Source: Plazaster borealis (taxonomy: Eukaryota; Echinodermata; Asteroidea; Forcipulatida; Labidiasteridae). From it: a stretch of 64,000 nt of DNA. The translations under genes and the position numbers were made by a program. The notes below the pieces were generated by a model. The model saw nothing but the letters and a program-made list of their open reading frames with translations, made no database searches and was not told the origin of the DNA. This document shows, piece by piece, positions 48,301 to 60,600 of the stretch (position 1 is the stretch's first letter; each line of letters starts with the position of its first letter). Location of the stretch: positions 8,370,001-8,434,000 of the forward strand of contig CM037472.1 of NCBI GenBank assembly GCA_021014325.1, in the 5' to 3' direction.

Positions 48301-51077
48301 ATGTAGTGTAACAACCATACGCAACTGATGCTAAGCAAACTGCAACCATACACTAGGCTTCATACGTTATGTAGTGTAACAACCATACACAACTGATGCT
48401 AAGCAAACTGCAACCATACACAAGGCTTTATACATTGTGTAGTGTAACAACCATACACAACTGATGCTACAAACTACAACCATACACAAGGCTTCATACG
48501 TTACGTAGTGTAACAACCATACACAACTGATGCTAAGCAAACTACAACCATACACAAGACTTCATACGTTATGTAGTGTAACAACCATACACAACTGATG
48601 CTGAGCAAACTGCAACCATACACTAGGCTTCATACGTTGTGTAGTGTAACAACCATACACAACTCATGCTAAGCAAACTGCAACCATACACTAGGCTTCA
48701 TACGTTGTGTAGTGTAACAACCATACACAACTGATGCTAAAGAAACCACAACCATACACATGGATTCATACGTTGTGTAGTGTAACAACCATACACAACT
48801 TATCCTAAGCAAACTACAACCATACACAAGACTTCATACTTATGTAGTGTAACAACCATACACAACTGATGCTAAAGAAACCACAACCATACACATGGAT
48901 TCATACGTTATGTAGTGTAACAACCATACACAACTGACTAAAGACACTACAACCATACACTAGGCTTCATACGTTATGTAGTGTAACAACCATACACAAC
49001 TGACTAAAGAAACTACAACCATACACAAGGCTTCATACGTTATGTAGTGTAACAACCATACACAACTGACTAAAGAAACTACAACCATACACAAGGCTTC
49101 ATACGTTGTGTAGTGTAACAACCATACACAACTGATGCTAAGCAAACTACAACCATACACAAGGCTTCATACGTTATGTAGTGTAACAACCATACACAAC
49201 TGATGCTACAAACTACAACCATACACAAGGCTTCATACGTTATGTAGTGTAACAACCATACACAACTGACTAAAGAAACTACAACCATACACAAGGCTTC
49301 ATACGTTATGTAGTGTAACAACCATACACAACTGATGCTAAGCAAACTGCAACCATACACTAGGCTTCATACGTTATGTAGTGTAACAACCATACACAAC
49401 TGATGCTAAGCAAACTGCAACCATACACAAGGCTTTATACCTTGTGTAGTGTAACAACCATACACAACTGATGCTACAAACTACAACCATACACAAGGCT
49501 TCATACGTTATGTAGTGTAACAACCATACACAACTGATGCTGAGCAAACTGCAACCATACACTAGGCTTCATACGTTGTGTAGTGTAACAACCATACACA
49601 ACTCATGCTAAGCAAACTGCAACCATACACTAGGCTTCATACGTTGTGTAGTGTAACAACCATACACAACTGATGCTAAAGAAACCACAACCATACACAT
49701 GGATTCATACGTTGTGTAGTGTAACAACCATACACAACTTATCCTAAGCAAACTACAACCATACACAAGACTTCATACTTATGTAGTGTAACAACCATAC
49801 ACAACTGATGCTAAAGAAACCACAACCATACACATGGATTCATACGTTATGTAGTGTAACAACCATACACAACTGACTAAAGACACTACAACCATACACT
49901 AGGCTTCATACGTCATGTAGTGTAACAACCATACACAACTGACTAAAGAAACTACAACCATACACAAGGCTTCATACGTTATGTAGTGTAACAACCATAC
50001 ACAACTGACTAAAGAAACTACAACCATACACAAGGCTTCATACGTTATGTAGTGTAACAACCATACACAACTGACTAAAGAAACTACAACCATACACAAG
50101 GCTTCATACGTTATGTAGTGTAACAACCATACACAACTGATGCTAAGCAAACTGCAACCATACACTAGGCTTCATACGTTGTGTAGTGTAGCAACCATAC
50201 ACAACTGACTAAAGAAACTACAACCATACACAAGGCTTCATACGTTATGTAGTGTAACAACCATACACAACAGATGCTAAGCAAACTGCAACCATACACT
50301 AGGCTTCATACGTTGTGTAGTGTAACAACCATACACAACTGATGCTAAGCAAACTGCAACCATACACTAGGCTTCATACGTTGTGTAGTGTAGCAACCAT
50401 ACACAACTGATGCTAAGCAAACTGCAACCATACACTAGGCTTCATACGTTATGTAGTGTAACAACCATACACAACTGATGCTAAGCAAACTGCAACCATA
50501 CACAAGGCTTTATACATTGTGTAGTGTAACAACCATACACAACTGATGCTACAAACTACAACCATACACAAGGCTTCATACGTTATGTAGTGTAGCAACC
50601 ATACACAACTGATACTAAGCAAACTGCAACTATACACAAGCCTACAAGCAAGGCTTCATACGAAATTATGTACAGATACACTGACACAGCTAAGAAAACT
50701 ACAACCCTAAGATTCATACGTTGTGTAGTAAGTGTAGTGTGTAACAACCGGCCATGCACAACTAGCTCAATGGGAAACTTACGAAAATGTAGTTCTTCTG
50801 ATACTTCTTCAGCATCACCAGGATCACCTCTGGCAGTGTCAGCAGGAAGAGTAGGATCAGTTGGGCCATCTTGCTCTCTCAGGTTCAGCTTGTTGGCCTT
50901 GGGCTTGCTTGGTTGGTTTCTCCGTGGCCGTTTTAACTTTGGTAGTTTACTACTACTAGCCTCAACTGGTGTGGTGAATTCTCCACTGACAGAACGCGAA
51001 CGCAAATTAAACTGATGCCAATCTTGGTGATATTTTTCACGATTTGAGGCATTTTTCTCGACATGTTTTTCCGCCAT
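42351..51077 (-). CDS. KDZ-like transposase-derived protein lacking part of the core
   Basis: Seven exons join in phase: 51077-50783, 46232-46087, 45290-45152, 44862-44816, 44522-44210, 43736-43653 and 42541-42351 (404 codons plus TGA). The N-terminus is basic with KRPRRNQPSKPK, a likely nuclear signal. Exon 3 has a Cys cluster (SMCFSGTWKWGYFCSC) that may bind zinc. Exons 5-6 read TPGVFAAFCPHGICYGFEIM then ESPNVPF, and exon 7 reads GYKLDGYSRYKTINSQVAEQ then LSYM. These motifs match a family of metazoan transposase-like proteins related to KDZ (Kyakuja-Dileera-Zisupton) elements. In that family the two blocks are separated by about 45 residues carrying a YDNAC-type catalytic Asp. No such exon is visible in 42542-43652, and exon 6 splices in phase straight to exon 7. 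Exon 3 and 4 borders are the least certain. The host-like intron structure suggests domestication. Confidence 0.62.
42667..42782. repeat. Foldback repeat, TTTCATGGCTCTGCTTAC type
   Basis: CAAATTTCATGGCTCTGCTT is mirrored by AAGCAGAGCCATGAAAATG. A related foldback lies at 62884-63000 (TCATGGCACTGCTTACC / GTAAGCAGTGCCA). It sits in the last intron of the transposase-derived gene, where the expected catalytic exon would lie. Confidence 0.7.
43863..44165 (+). repeat. Truncated MITE family A copy
   Basis: Begins inside the family at AGAGCAACGGAGAGCTGTTG and runs to the intact right end GTGTTCAGTGCCT, followed by TTAA (44166-44169). The left terminus is missing. The TTAA lies 40 bp from the exon 5 border of the transposase-derived gene. 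Confidence 0.8.
45440..45768. repeat. 20-bp minisatellite, GCCTGGCATGTATTGCAACA
   Basis: About sixteen nearly identical units, with two slightly longer units near 45633-45672. The array lies in intron 2 of the transposase-derived gene. Open frames in several phases on both strands (for example repeating ATAWHVLQQPGMYCNSLACI) come from the period and are not genes. Confidence 0.93.
46310..50650. repeat. 4.3-kb higher-order minisatellite (66/68-bp units)
   Basis: Roughly 65 head-to-tail units of two main lengths: 68 bp with CTGATGCTAAGCAAACTGC, and 66 bp with CTGACTAAAGAAACTAC. Each unit contains two CAACCATACAC blocks. Rare variants recur in order: the CTCATGC unit at about 47381, 47921, 48664 and 49603, and the GATCC/TATCC unit at about 46446, 48060, 48801 and 49741, showing higher-order repetition. 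GTTGTGTA and TACACAAC within units can pair as a stem. The array fills most of intron 1 of the transposase-derived gene. Minus-strand frames repeating MYGCSLLSISCVWLLHY are artefacts. Confidence 0.95.
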
Positions 51078-51601
51078 CCTGGGGAAATCGCATGCACATC
51101 CGTCAATAAAGACACGTGTGACTGTGTGTACTTGTGACGTGGCCCGGGGGTGTGACAGGGTGAAATCTTTTTTTAGATCGTATTTATATTCACATAATGT
51201 ACATGTACTGTACGTACATGTACATGTACATTCCCTCAAGAACAATTCCAAACGCATGCGCACATTGCAATCGTTATAATTTTGAACACTCCGCCTACAT
51301 CCTCTAAGGACCGCCCTATTTTTTTAAATGGACTTGGTGCACATCACTGAAGAGAAAACGGCACGGACGAGAGACTAAACACATCGCTGGTTCCAACAAC
51401 ACACACAGTATTAACAAATCTGACAAGAAACAGGGAACCAGTGAAAGTTACCGTAGAACGTGTATGGTTGTTGTTCGTGGTTTAGCAACCTTGCACAGAA
51501 TTTCCTTGGTTCCCGCAATTACCTTCCACACGTACATCCCGCAGATTACTGACACACTCGGTGATGAATGCACGCGAACCAGGGATTAGTGAAAAAAGAA
51601 A
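51078..51601. promoter_or_regulatory. Bidirectional promoter region with UPRE-like site
   Basis: The start codons of the minus-strand transposase-derived gene (51077) and GANAB (51602) are 524 bp apart. TGACGTGG at 51135-51142 matches the consensus of the unfolded-protein-response element bound by ATF6/XBP1, which would suit an ER glucosidase gene. A palindromic GTACATGTAC cluster lies near 51198-51230. No TATA box is convincing. The function of these sites is inferred. Confidence 0.5.
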
Positions 51602-54600
51602 ATGGCAGCCTCCTATGTCGGCAAAAAGACGTGGCCTTTTTTGTAAGTAAAACTATCTTTATTGAACCCAACGGAGACTATTTGAAGTGGAAGGAGTTTC
51701 AATTATGTTATTTGAGTGTATTTTGTTATTTGTGATGAAATCTATGTTGATTTTGGCTAATTTGCGAAGCTTACAAGTTACAACTGACTGCGTGGTCGGT
51801 GGATATGTAATCATGCGGAATGCGGGTTGTGTTTGTATGTTTTTACCCCCCCCCCTAAAATGTACAGCCAAACCATATCGCCACAACCGAACACATCGTT
51901 TTCATGTCTGTATTTGTTTACTTTTTTAACTCGTATATATAATCACTTAATAAAGATGTAGTTATCCGTTTTAAATTAATTAAACAATTTTCAGCATTCT
52001 TCGTTATTTTAATTTCATTTTTGGGGAGTACCCTTCCTTTTTAAAATTTGATTGTGTGTAAACTGACGACAGTGACACAATTTCTTTGCTGGTACCTGGG
52101 GGTGAATGTGGACTGTAATGTAGATAGCATAGAGCAAGGACAGAGAAGGGAACTGCTGTGCTAGCTAGTGCTACTGAGTCTGACTGGATGGAGGTAGAAT
52201 TAGACTGGATGGAGTGAATGGTGTAATTGTATAGAATGATTTGTAATCAATGTGGTGTTGTATAATAATAAATTATCAACATATATATATATATATATAA
52301 TGAGTAGGGTAGATGGCCTTAGCTTTCGATCCAGACCGGACCTTCTTCAGAATATATATATAATTGGAAGTAACTGGAAATTGCTTGGCCACACACTGAG
52401 TGAACTTTGTCCAATTAAATATCAGCAGTCTTCCCCACATTCTAGAGCAGACGTCTTAATCTTAGTCTTAACCGGGTCCTTTCTCCATGCCTAGACACAG
52501 TGAAGGGAGGCCATTTCAAAGCCTATAGGAGGGAATACTGCCAACAAATTAATTGATGTAATAATTCCATATAGGGGTAGGCCTGCAACTTTTCAGCTTT
52601 TTTCTTTAATTTAGTTCCATAGAAAACGAAATAATGTACTTTATTACAATTTAAAAAGTTGGGCATAGTTGGCCTATTCCTCTTAGGGGTAAAGGATATT
52701 TTGGTTTTGGTGGGATACTGATTAGGCTAGCGCTGTACACTCAGTGCTTACCAAGTCCTGTAGGAAAACATTCTGTAGGTTAATTAGATTGGATAAGTGT
52801 TACATCAGAATAATTTGTTTGTCCTCAATGCAATCTAATCTTTCATTTAAACCATTCAAAAGCGCAGGTTGTGTTTAATGGACTAACTGTGCAAAGAACT
52901 ACACGAACAACATCTACTACTCTGTGAATTTTATGGTTATATTGGATTTTTCTCAAAAGTTCAAGAGAAAGCCTCCACGCAAAATCATAGTTCCTGCCGT
53001 GGTTTTATTGATTCCTTTTGTATCTGCGTACTGTGTAGAGGCATTCACCGCATGATCATATTGCAGGCTGGAATAGTACCTCTATTATTCCAAACCACAG
53101 TGGATGATATTGAATGATAGATGCACTGGAGGAAGATTGGTTGTTTACTGCGTAGATGCATTCACCACATGATATCATACAGGCTGACGTAGTTCATAAC
53201 AGCGAGAATAATATGGAATGGTCAGTCGGGTTTTGTTCAGTTTCAAAGACTCAGTCTGAAAGTCTGACATTATTTGTTTTTCTTGTTTCCAGAAAAATGA
53301 GTCATTCCAATCTTCTTCTTCATCTGCTGGTCGGATGTGTTCTAGTCTCAGCTGTTGACAGGAATAACTTTAAGAAATGTGATCAAAGCAGTTTTTGCAA
53401 GTAAGTAAGAAATGGTACACAAGATCCCATCAAGCTGATATTTCCTACATTATTGGTGTTGGCCTGATGCTTCACTTTTGAATGGCCAAGGGGACCAAGG
53501 CGTTTTCTCCTTGGTAAAAGGCACGTCTATGGGGAAATTGTAAATTTCTATTGGAACATTTCAAGGGGCACCAAGGCAATGACTGGGGGAAACAGAGGCA
53601 ACCTCTGTTGCCTCATTGAAGTATCAGGCCTGTTGGTGTTTTATTTTCCCTTTTAAAATCTCATCCTTTTTTGTCTCATAGTCATTCAAGTTTCCATAGT
53701 AATAAACTATCTTTGGATAGTCTTACATCCACCTTAAAAGACACCCAAGGTGCTTGATTATTTTAGAATTTAACATTTGAAAGTAAATGACAAATTACAT
53801 GAAAGAAATAACCAAACTATGATCAGGCCTAAAAAAAACCCAGGTTTGTTTCCTGTATTGCAACATCAAAAACCTGCCAACTGTAAAAACATTTACCACT
53901 AATTTGTTTTCAAGGTTCCCCTAATTGTTCAAAGACTAAGCAGGGTGTAAAAAGAGTGACATTAATGTCTTTGCAGAAATCGTGATTGTGATGCTTGTTT
54001 GCCTCAATTTTTTCTCTAATTTGATTGTAACTTTTGCTTCTTTTCTTCCAGACGGAACCGCAAGCTACAGCCGGGCAACTCACCTTATGCAGCAGTTATG
54101 GAATCAGTGAAGATATCGGACAGTCTAATTGAGATGGATGTATTGAATACAGCCAATGGCGTGCTGCTTAGTCTGGAGCTGCATGGCATGAAGCAGAACA
54201 CTGCAAGGCTACGGATTAAGGAACCGGGCAAGAAACGATACGAGGTACCAGACGTTGTGCAGCCACATCTAATGAAAAGCAGGTAAGTACTCGTCTTATC
54301 ACTAATTAGCTTTTGAAGTGTTTGATTGTCTGTGGGTTAGTCTTTGCAAAGTTCTCCATTGACCTTGCACAGTTCTAAGCCGGCATTCCATAAGTAGAAA
54401 GGCCAATTTTCAAACTGTTTTTCAATGGCTTTATCAACCCTCCTACTGTCTGAGCATTAAATATCATCCTGTGTGGTTTTGAATGATAGATGAACTATAC
54501 CAGCCTGCAATATGTAATGTGCTGAATGCATCATCTGCAGTCAACCCTCCTACTATCTGACTATTCAGTATAATCCACATAGTTTGAGTGATTGAAAAAT

Positions 54601-57600
54601 CATGCCAGCCTACAAAATTATTAACAAAGAAAACATACATGAATGGTAATCACAGTACAGGAATTTGATTCAATGTAGTTTTAATCTGAGAGCTCGCTTT
54701 AAAGTCAATACCAATCCCAAGCCTTTGGAGAAATAATTTTGATTTGGGGTTGAACAAAGAAAAATTGACCAGAGTGGGACTTGAACCTTCGACCTCCGGA
54801 TTAACGTGCCAGGGCTCTACCAACTGAGCTATCTAGGGTTATGTTGGCGGTCTCCCTATTTGGTTGATATCGTTGCTCAGGGGTGCCAGTCAGAAGCCAT
54901 TCATCCTGTAACTGCCGTGTAGCCAGGGATCACACCCAAGTTTACAGTGTGTGTATTGACAACAATGGGAATTGATTTTTTTTTTAAAATAGCAATATTC
55001 CATTTTCTATAATTGAGTCTTTGTTTGTTTTGACCTAATTCCATCTGATTTTATCTCATTCCAGGTGGACAGTATCTCAAACAAGAGATTCCTTAGAGGC
55101 ATCCCTACAGAATGGGATCACGGTTCGTCTTGCAGCCAGCCCGCTACGTCTCGACGTCATGCAAGAAGATAACGTTCTCATTTCAGTTAACTCCAGGGGG
55201 CTGATGAACTTTGAGCATTTACGAGAGAAAAACAGGTTTGGAATGATTAAAACAAAACAGATCAAAACCAGTATCTGATTGTGAACTTCTTAAACAAAGA
55301 TTTCATTACGAGAAGTTAATATTAAAGATAATCATAATAAAGGTTAAAATTTAGAATAAAGAAGATGTATTTTTAATTGATGTAATAAATAGTTGCATCA
55401 GAAGTGAGAACAATATCATTTGTTTGGGTTGACTTTTACATGGATAGCAGATCGGCCCTGTATCCTCAGTGCTTTCTGAGTCCTGCAGAAAAAAATCCAC
55501 AGGGTACTCGGGTGGGATTCGAACCCTGCATTCTACAGACATGATATTCTTCCTACTTGAGTCTGATTTCCGATTCTTTTTGCCCTTTGGAAAAATCAGA
55601 TAATAATAAAACCGCATTTATATAGCGCATTATCAATCAAAGATTCCTCAATGCGCTTTACAAAGTAGCAACTTAATCCTTAATAATAATACACACTTAT
55701 TCAGATAGAATAAGCCTGAAAAGTCTATTAAACTCACACCATATGTACATGTAGATCAGCCCGGCACTCCATAAAATATTCCTACTTTTTTTCCACGGGT
55801 CAAATATCATGCACCATTCTAGCACTAGACTACCGAGCATGCCCAGTGACGTGAGGGCATTTGGAATTCTATAAACAGCTTCGGGTATTCGCAAAAATTT
55901 TAATTGATGTAATAATTGCACCAGGGATAAGTGTAAGAGTTCTTTCAGGCATGACCCTTACACCAATGTGTTATAATTACAGCTTACTCAGAGTCCTGTG
56001 GGGAAAAATCCACAGGCTACTCCGGTGGGATTCGAACCCAAGACCTCCTAAATTCTAAAGCATGTTGGGTAATTTTAAGATATCTTTTATCTTACAGTCC
56101 TAAATCCCCTGATGAGGAAGGACAAGAAGGAGAGGAAGGTGAAGCTCAGCAGGTATTTAAGGATTATTTCTAGATCATTTCCTAGATTATTTGCAGTATT
56201 TTGGACCGTTTAGGGGCATGTGTGAACCGAATTTATGTTATAAAAAACAAGTAAACAAACTGGTTTTCCAGTGTGGTCATTTTTTTTTTTTTTTTTTTTG
56301 GGGGGGGGGGTCATTTATACAAGAAAACAACATTCAGGCAGTCAAAAATAGATTTTCATGTAAGGAAATTAGCCTTTAAAAATGCCATCATGCGTTCAAA
56401 AATATGGTAATAAGTTTCATGTATCAGGACAATTTCTTCTCATTAGAGACACCAAGTAGACGTTAAACAATTGGATTGTTTAATCATGAAGCAAGAACAT
56501 TTTCCCTTGACTTTTAAAAAACAATCATCCATTTCTTGATATTGCTATAAGAATCTTACTTGAAATTCTTTGCCTCAGATAAGACACTTTTCCTGTAGAG
56601 AATATATACATTATAACAACCAAAAACCAGCACATTGTAAAACCACCTGAAAAAGGTTGGTCTAAATGGTGTATTTACCATAATGTAAGCAAAAAAGAAC
56701 GATAGTATTACAGTTGCAGTATGTCTCCAAAGACCCCAAATAACAAGAATTGTTCAGAGATTATGATTTTGTTTTCCCGGATTGTTCTAGGGCAAAAAGT
56801 ACAGGAGACTTTTAGGGAATGCCAGGTGGCAGTAGATTTACCAGGTAAATCCTCTAATCTTGACAATGAAAAGTTACCTGATATGCCTGCTGCCACCTAG
56901 TGTTTCAAAGTCTCGCATTGAAATTGTACATGTGAGTTTATTGTAGAAGTTTGTCAATACTGAAATCGATACGTGATCTTTGTTTTTAGGATATTGCTGA
57001 AGAACCTGGGATGTGGGAGGAGACATTCAAGACACATACAGACCACAAACCTAAAGGTCAGTTGTTTCATCCATTGCCCTTTTCACATGTGATAAATTTT
57101 CAGGGAAATGTGTGTTGACCTTTTCGCACTTCAATTGGTAACCCTGGCAAACTATGAGAAATAGTTATCGGTGCTTGGGAGTAGGGTTAAGCGAGATAAC
57201 CTGGGGTTAGCATACTGAGTGTTCATTTTTCCAAAGGAAAATTGCATCAAGTTTGAAACGAACATTGGGTGGTGGTGGGGTTCAAATTCCCCGGGAATTT
57301 CCTGGGATTATATTGCCTGGGTATGGCTTGGTAGTGTGAAAAGGGATTGAGCTGAAATACTTTGATTTAGTTTGAAATAATTTATAATTGAATGTGATAA
57401 TTTGTTTTAAAGGTCCCACATCTGTTGGAATGGACTTTTCTTTTCCTGGTTTTGATCATGTTTATGGCATACCGGAGCATGCAGACTCCTTTGCTTTAAA
57501 GACTACTGTGTAAGTATCTTGGCATGAAGTATTAATTTGTTTTAAAGGTACATTCTCTAGTTTTCCAAAATTACATCACACGTCCAACCTACCAAGTTAT

Positions 57601-60600
57601 AAACCACAATCTGACTGGGTAAATTTGAAATAATTTGGGGTTGGACAAAGACAAATTGACTAGAGCAGGATTTTAACCAATGACCTCCGGATTAAAGTGC
57701 TGGCGTTCTACTAACTGAGCTAGCTAGTCCTATGTTGGCAGTCTCCCTATTTTGTCAATATCTTTGTTCGGGGGTGCCAGTCGGAAGCCATTCAATCGTT
57801 AGCTGCCGTTTAGCCAGGGATCACACCCAAGTTTACAATACAATCTGTGATTTGAAATCACACATCCAACCTGTAAAAGTTTCACTAAATTAGATGGTGA
57901 TGTTATGGAGATAACACTGAGTAACTCTATATGTTGTCATGGAACATGAAAAAGGGTGCTAGGGGGTAACATACTTTTTTCTATCATAAAAATCATGTAC
58001 TGTCCCACTCAGTTTCTCAACCCTGACCCCCTAGTGTATTTGCCTGTAGATCTTCCCAAATTCGCCAAAATACTCCACTGTATGATAACTTAACACTCAA
58101 TGTTAGAATTTACATAACATTGGTGTACCTGGTCAAATGATAAGCACTTGTTGTTTGGTCCTGAAGTACCATATCCTATAAAGTCAGATAAATTCCTGAG
58201 AAGAATTTTGAAGGATTTAGGACTGATACTCTTAATCCCGTCCCCAGCTTAGCAAACTTATTTCAACAGTGCCAGTAACACAACATAAAGTACTGTGAAC
58301 TGATTCACCAATAATAATAATAGGTATGTATTAGGTACTTTTAAACATTGTATCAGAGCGCCTTACATTATTACTACCCCTGTTCATTGGGCCTTAATCA
58401 TTCCTGACACATCCTCAACTCCTTAGGAGTATGCAGCATCAGCAATCACATGGGCACACAGGTTGCTAATCATCCAAATCAACAATCCCTGCCCTCGTAG
58501 GCACCCATTTACTCCTGTGTGATGAGAAGCAATTATAGTTAAGTGTCTTGCCCGAGAACACAATTTCATTCCCTTTCATTTATTAATTCTGGTTGTGAAG
58601 CCAAGGACTCTCAGAAAAGTGAACTTAATCACTATACTAGCCAAAAAACCCATGGAGAGAATACAAGGAAGAAAGTTTTAGTTTTAGATGTGGGAGGACA
58701 ACCCCAGAGAACTATTCCAGGGAAAACCCACGACATCAGGTAGGGACTGAAAACCCAATCCACATAGTGCCCCCCGTGGGATTCAAACCGGGGTCCTAGA
58801 GGTGGAAGGCAAGGAAAGATACCACTACGCTAACCCGACCACACAAGTGTCACAACCGGGATTCGAACTTACACTCTGATCTGATGACTCTGCCATCAGA
58901 ACTCGAGTTTGATGCTCCAGACTACTCGACCACAACACACTACATTCTGAAGTGTGAAAATGCTTAACCCATGCATATCTAGTAATATATAGATATTCAT
59001 TTTTTCCATTCATTTCAGGAGCACCGATCCCTACCGTTTGTACAACCTGGATGTGTTTGAATATGAGTTGTATAACCCTATGGCATTATATGGCTCAGTA
59101 CCCTACATGTTAGCTCATAGGTGAGTATACAATACCTCAACAACTAACAACAGAAGTCACTGATGAAAGTCAGTCAGTCAACACATTCATGTTGAAATGT
59201 TACAGCATTTTGTCTGCCTTTTGTTTCTTTTTGTCGTTTGAATTTTTCTAGTTTTTCCCCAGATTAAGGAAAATTATGCAAAATATCTTCATCTCTTAAA
59301 TTTCTCTCTGAAAAAATAAAGTAGTCACCAAGAAAGAAAGGCCTAGCTCTAGTTTGCAGTTTTGCCTAAAATTTGAAGAAAAACTCCACTAAACCACAGG
59401 TCTTGTAGCTCCAAACTGTCACTGGACCTATGACATTCTTTAGAAGACCTCAACAATATAACTATTATTTGTTGTTTGTAATTGTTGGGCTTGGAAGTTT
59501 GGAATTGAAAAGCTTAAGTATATGAAAGTAGATCTTCTAGAGTATGTGTTTGTAAAAACACTAGACTGCCGGGCTTGTTCAGTTGTGGGGTTACCGGCCA
59601 AGTGCTAAAAGTACTGGACTCTGGTCAGTTGTCCAGGGAGTATTTCAAGTCCTGACAATATATTACATAACCTAGATATTACAGACTAAGGGCAGATCAT
59701 ACATTTTTAAGAATTTGTGATAACTTTGTGAAATCACACTCATGTTATTAACAGTATCTACTATTTATGTGAGGTTTAAGGAAATATATTATCAAATCAT
59801 TGAACAAATCATTGAATGCATCTTCACTGATATTTGCTTATTTTGTCATCCAGCTCAGAGAGAACTGTTGGCTTATTTTGGCTTAATGCTGCTGAAACAT
59901 GGATTGATATTAGTTCTAATACTGCCGACAAGGTAAGATAAAAACTGGCTTATTTTGTTTTACTTTCAAAAATGGTATAACACCCTGATGAGCCATAACA
60001 AGACGCACATGTTTTAGGTGACAAACAAGTGTGTTCAGTGAAGAACTAAACCATGGAAAGTTTTTGCATATTATATTTTGTTTTAATAACGTAAACTTGC
60101 ATCGGGGATAAAGAATATTATTTTTGTTTTACCCATACACCAAAATGTGTTAAACACTGCATACTCGGTACGTTCCTGAGTCCTGTGACTTTGGAAAGTA
60201 CTGAGTACACAGTGCCAAACAAACATTGCTCTATGGGGTTTAACACAAATAACATTAACCATTATAGCTGCGTCCTTCGGATTGGACGTAAAGCTGTTGG
60301 TCCCGTGTGTTGTGTAAGAACCCAGTGCACTTATCAAAAAGAGAAGGGGTTCGCCCCGGTGCTCCTGGTTTGATTGGCTGCATATTGCGCCACAGCACCT
60401 TGTAAACCATTACATGGTGCTATATACAGGAGGTCTCATACTTCATAATGTAGCTCACATACCTTACAGGAAAGTACTGACTGTTGAACTGCTTGAGCGG
60501 TCACTGAGTGATGGATATGAGCGCTATATAAGAAGCCACCATTATTATTAGTTTCCTGTCCTCTTTCTCAGTCTATGTTCAACAGGATGCTTGACTTCAT

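Noticed and set aside
46672..50637. Repeating minus-strand frames (MYGCSLLSISCVWLLHY)
   Set aside because: They follow the 66/68-bp repeat and change frame whenever unit length changes. There are no splice sites or homology, and they lie in an intron.
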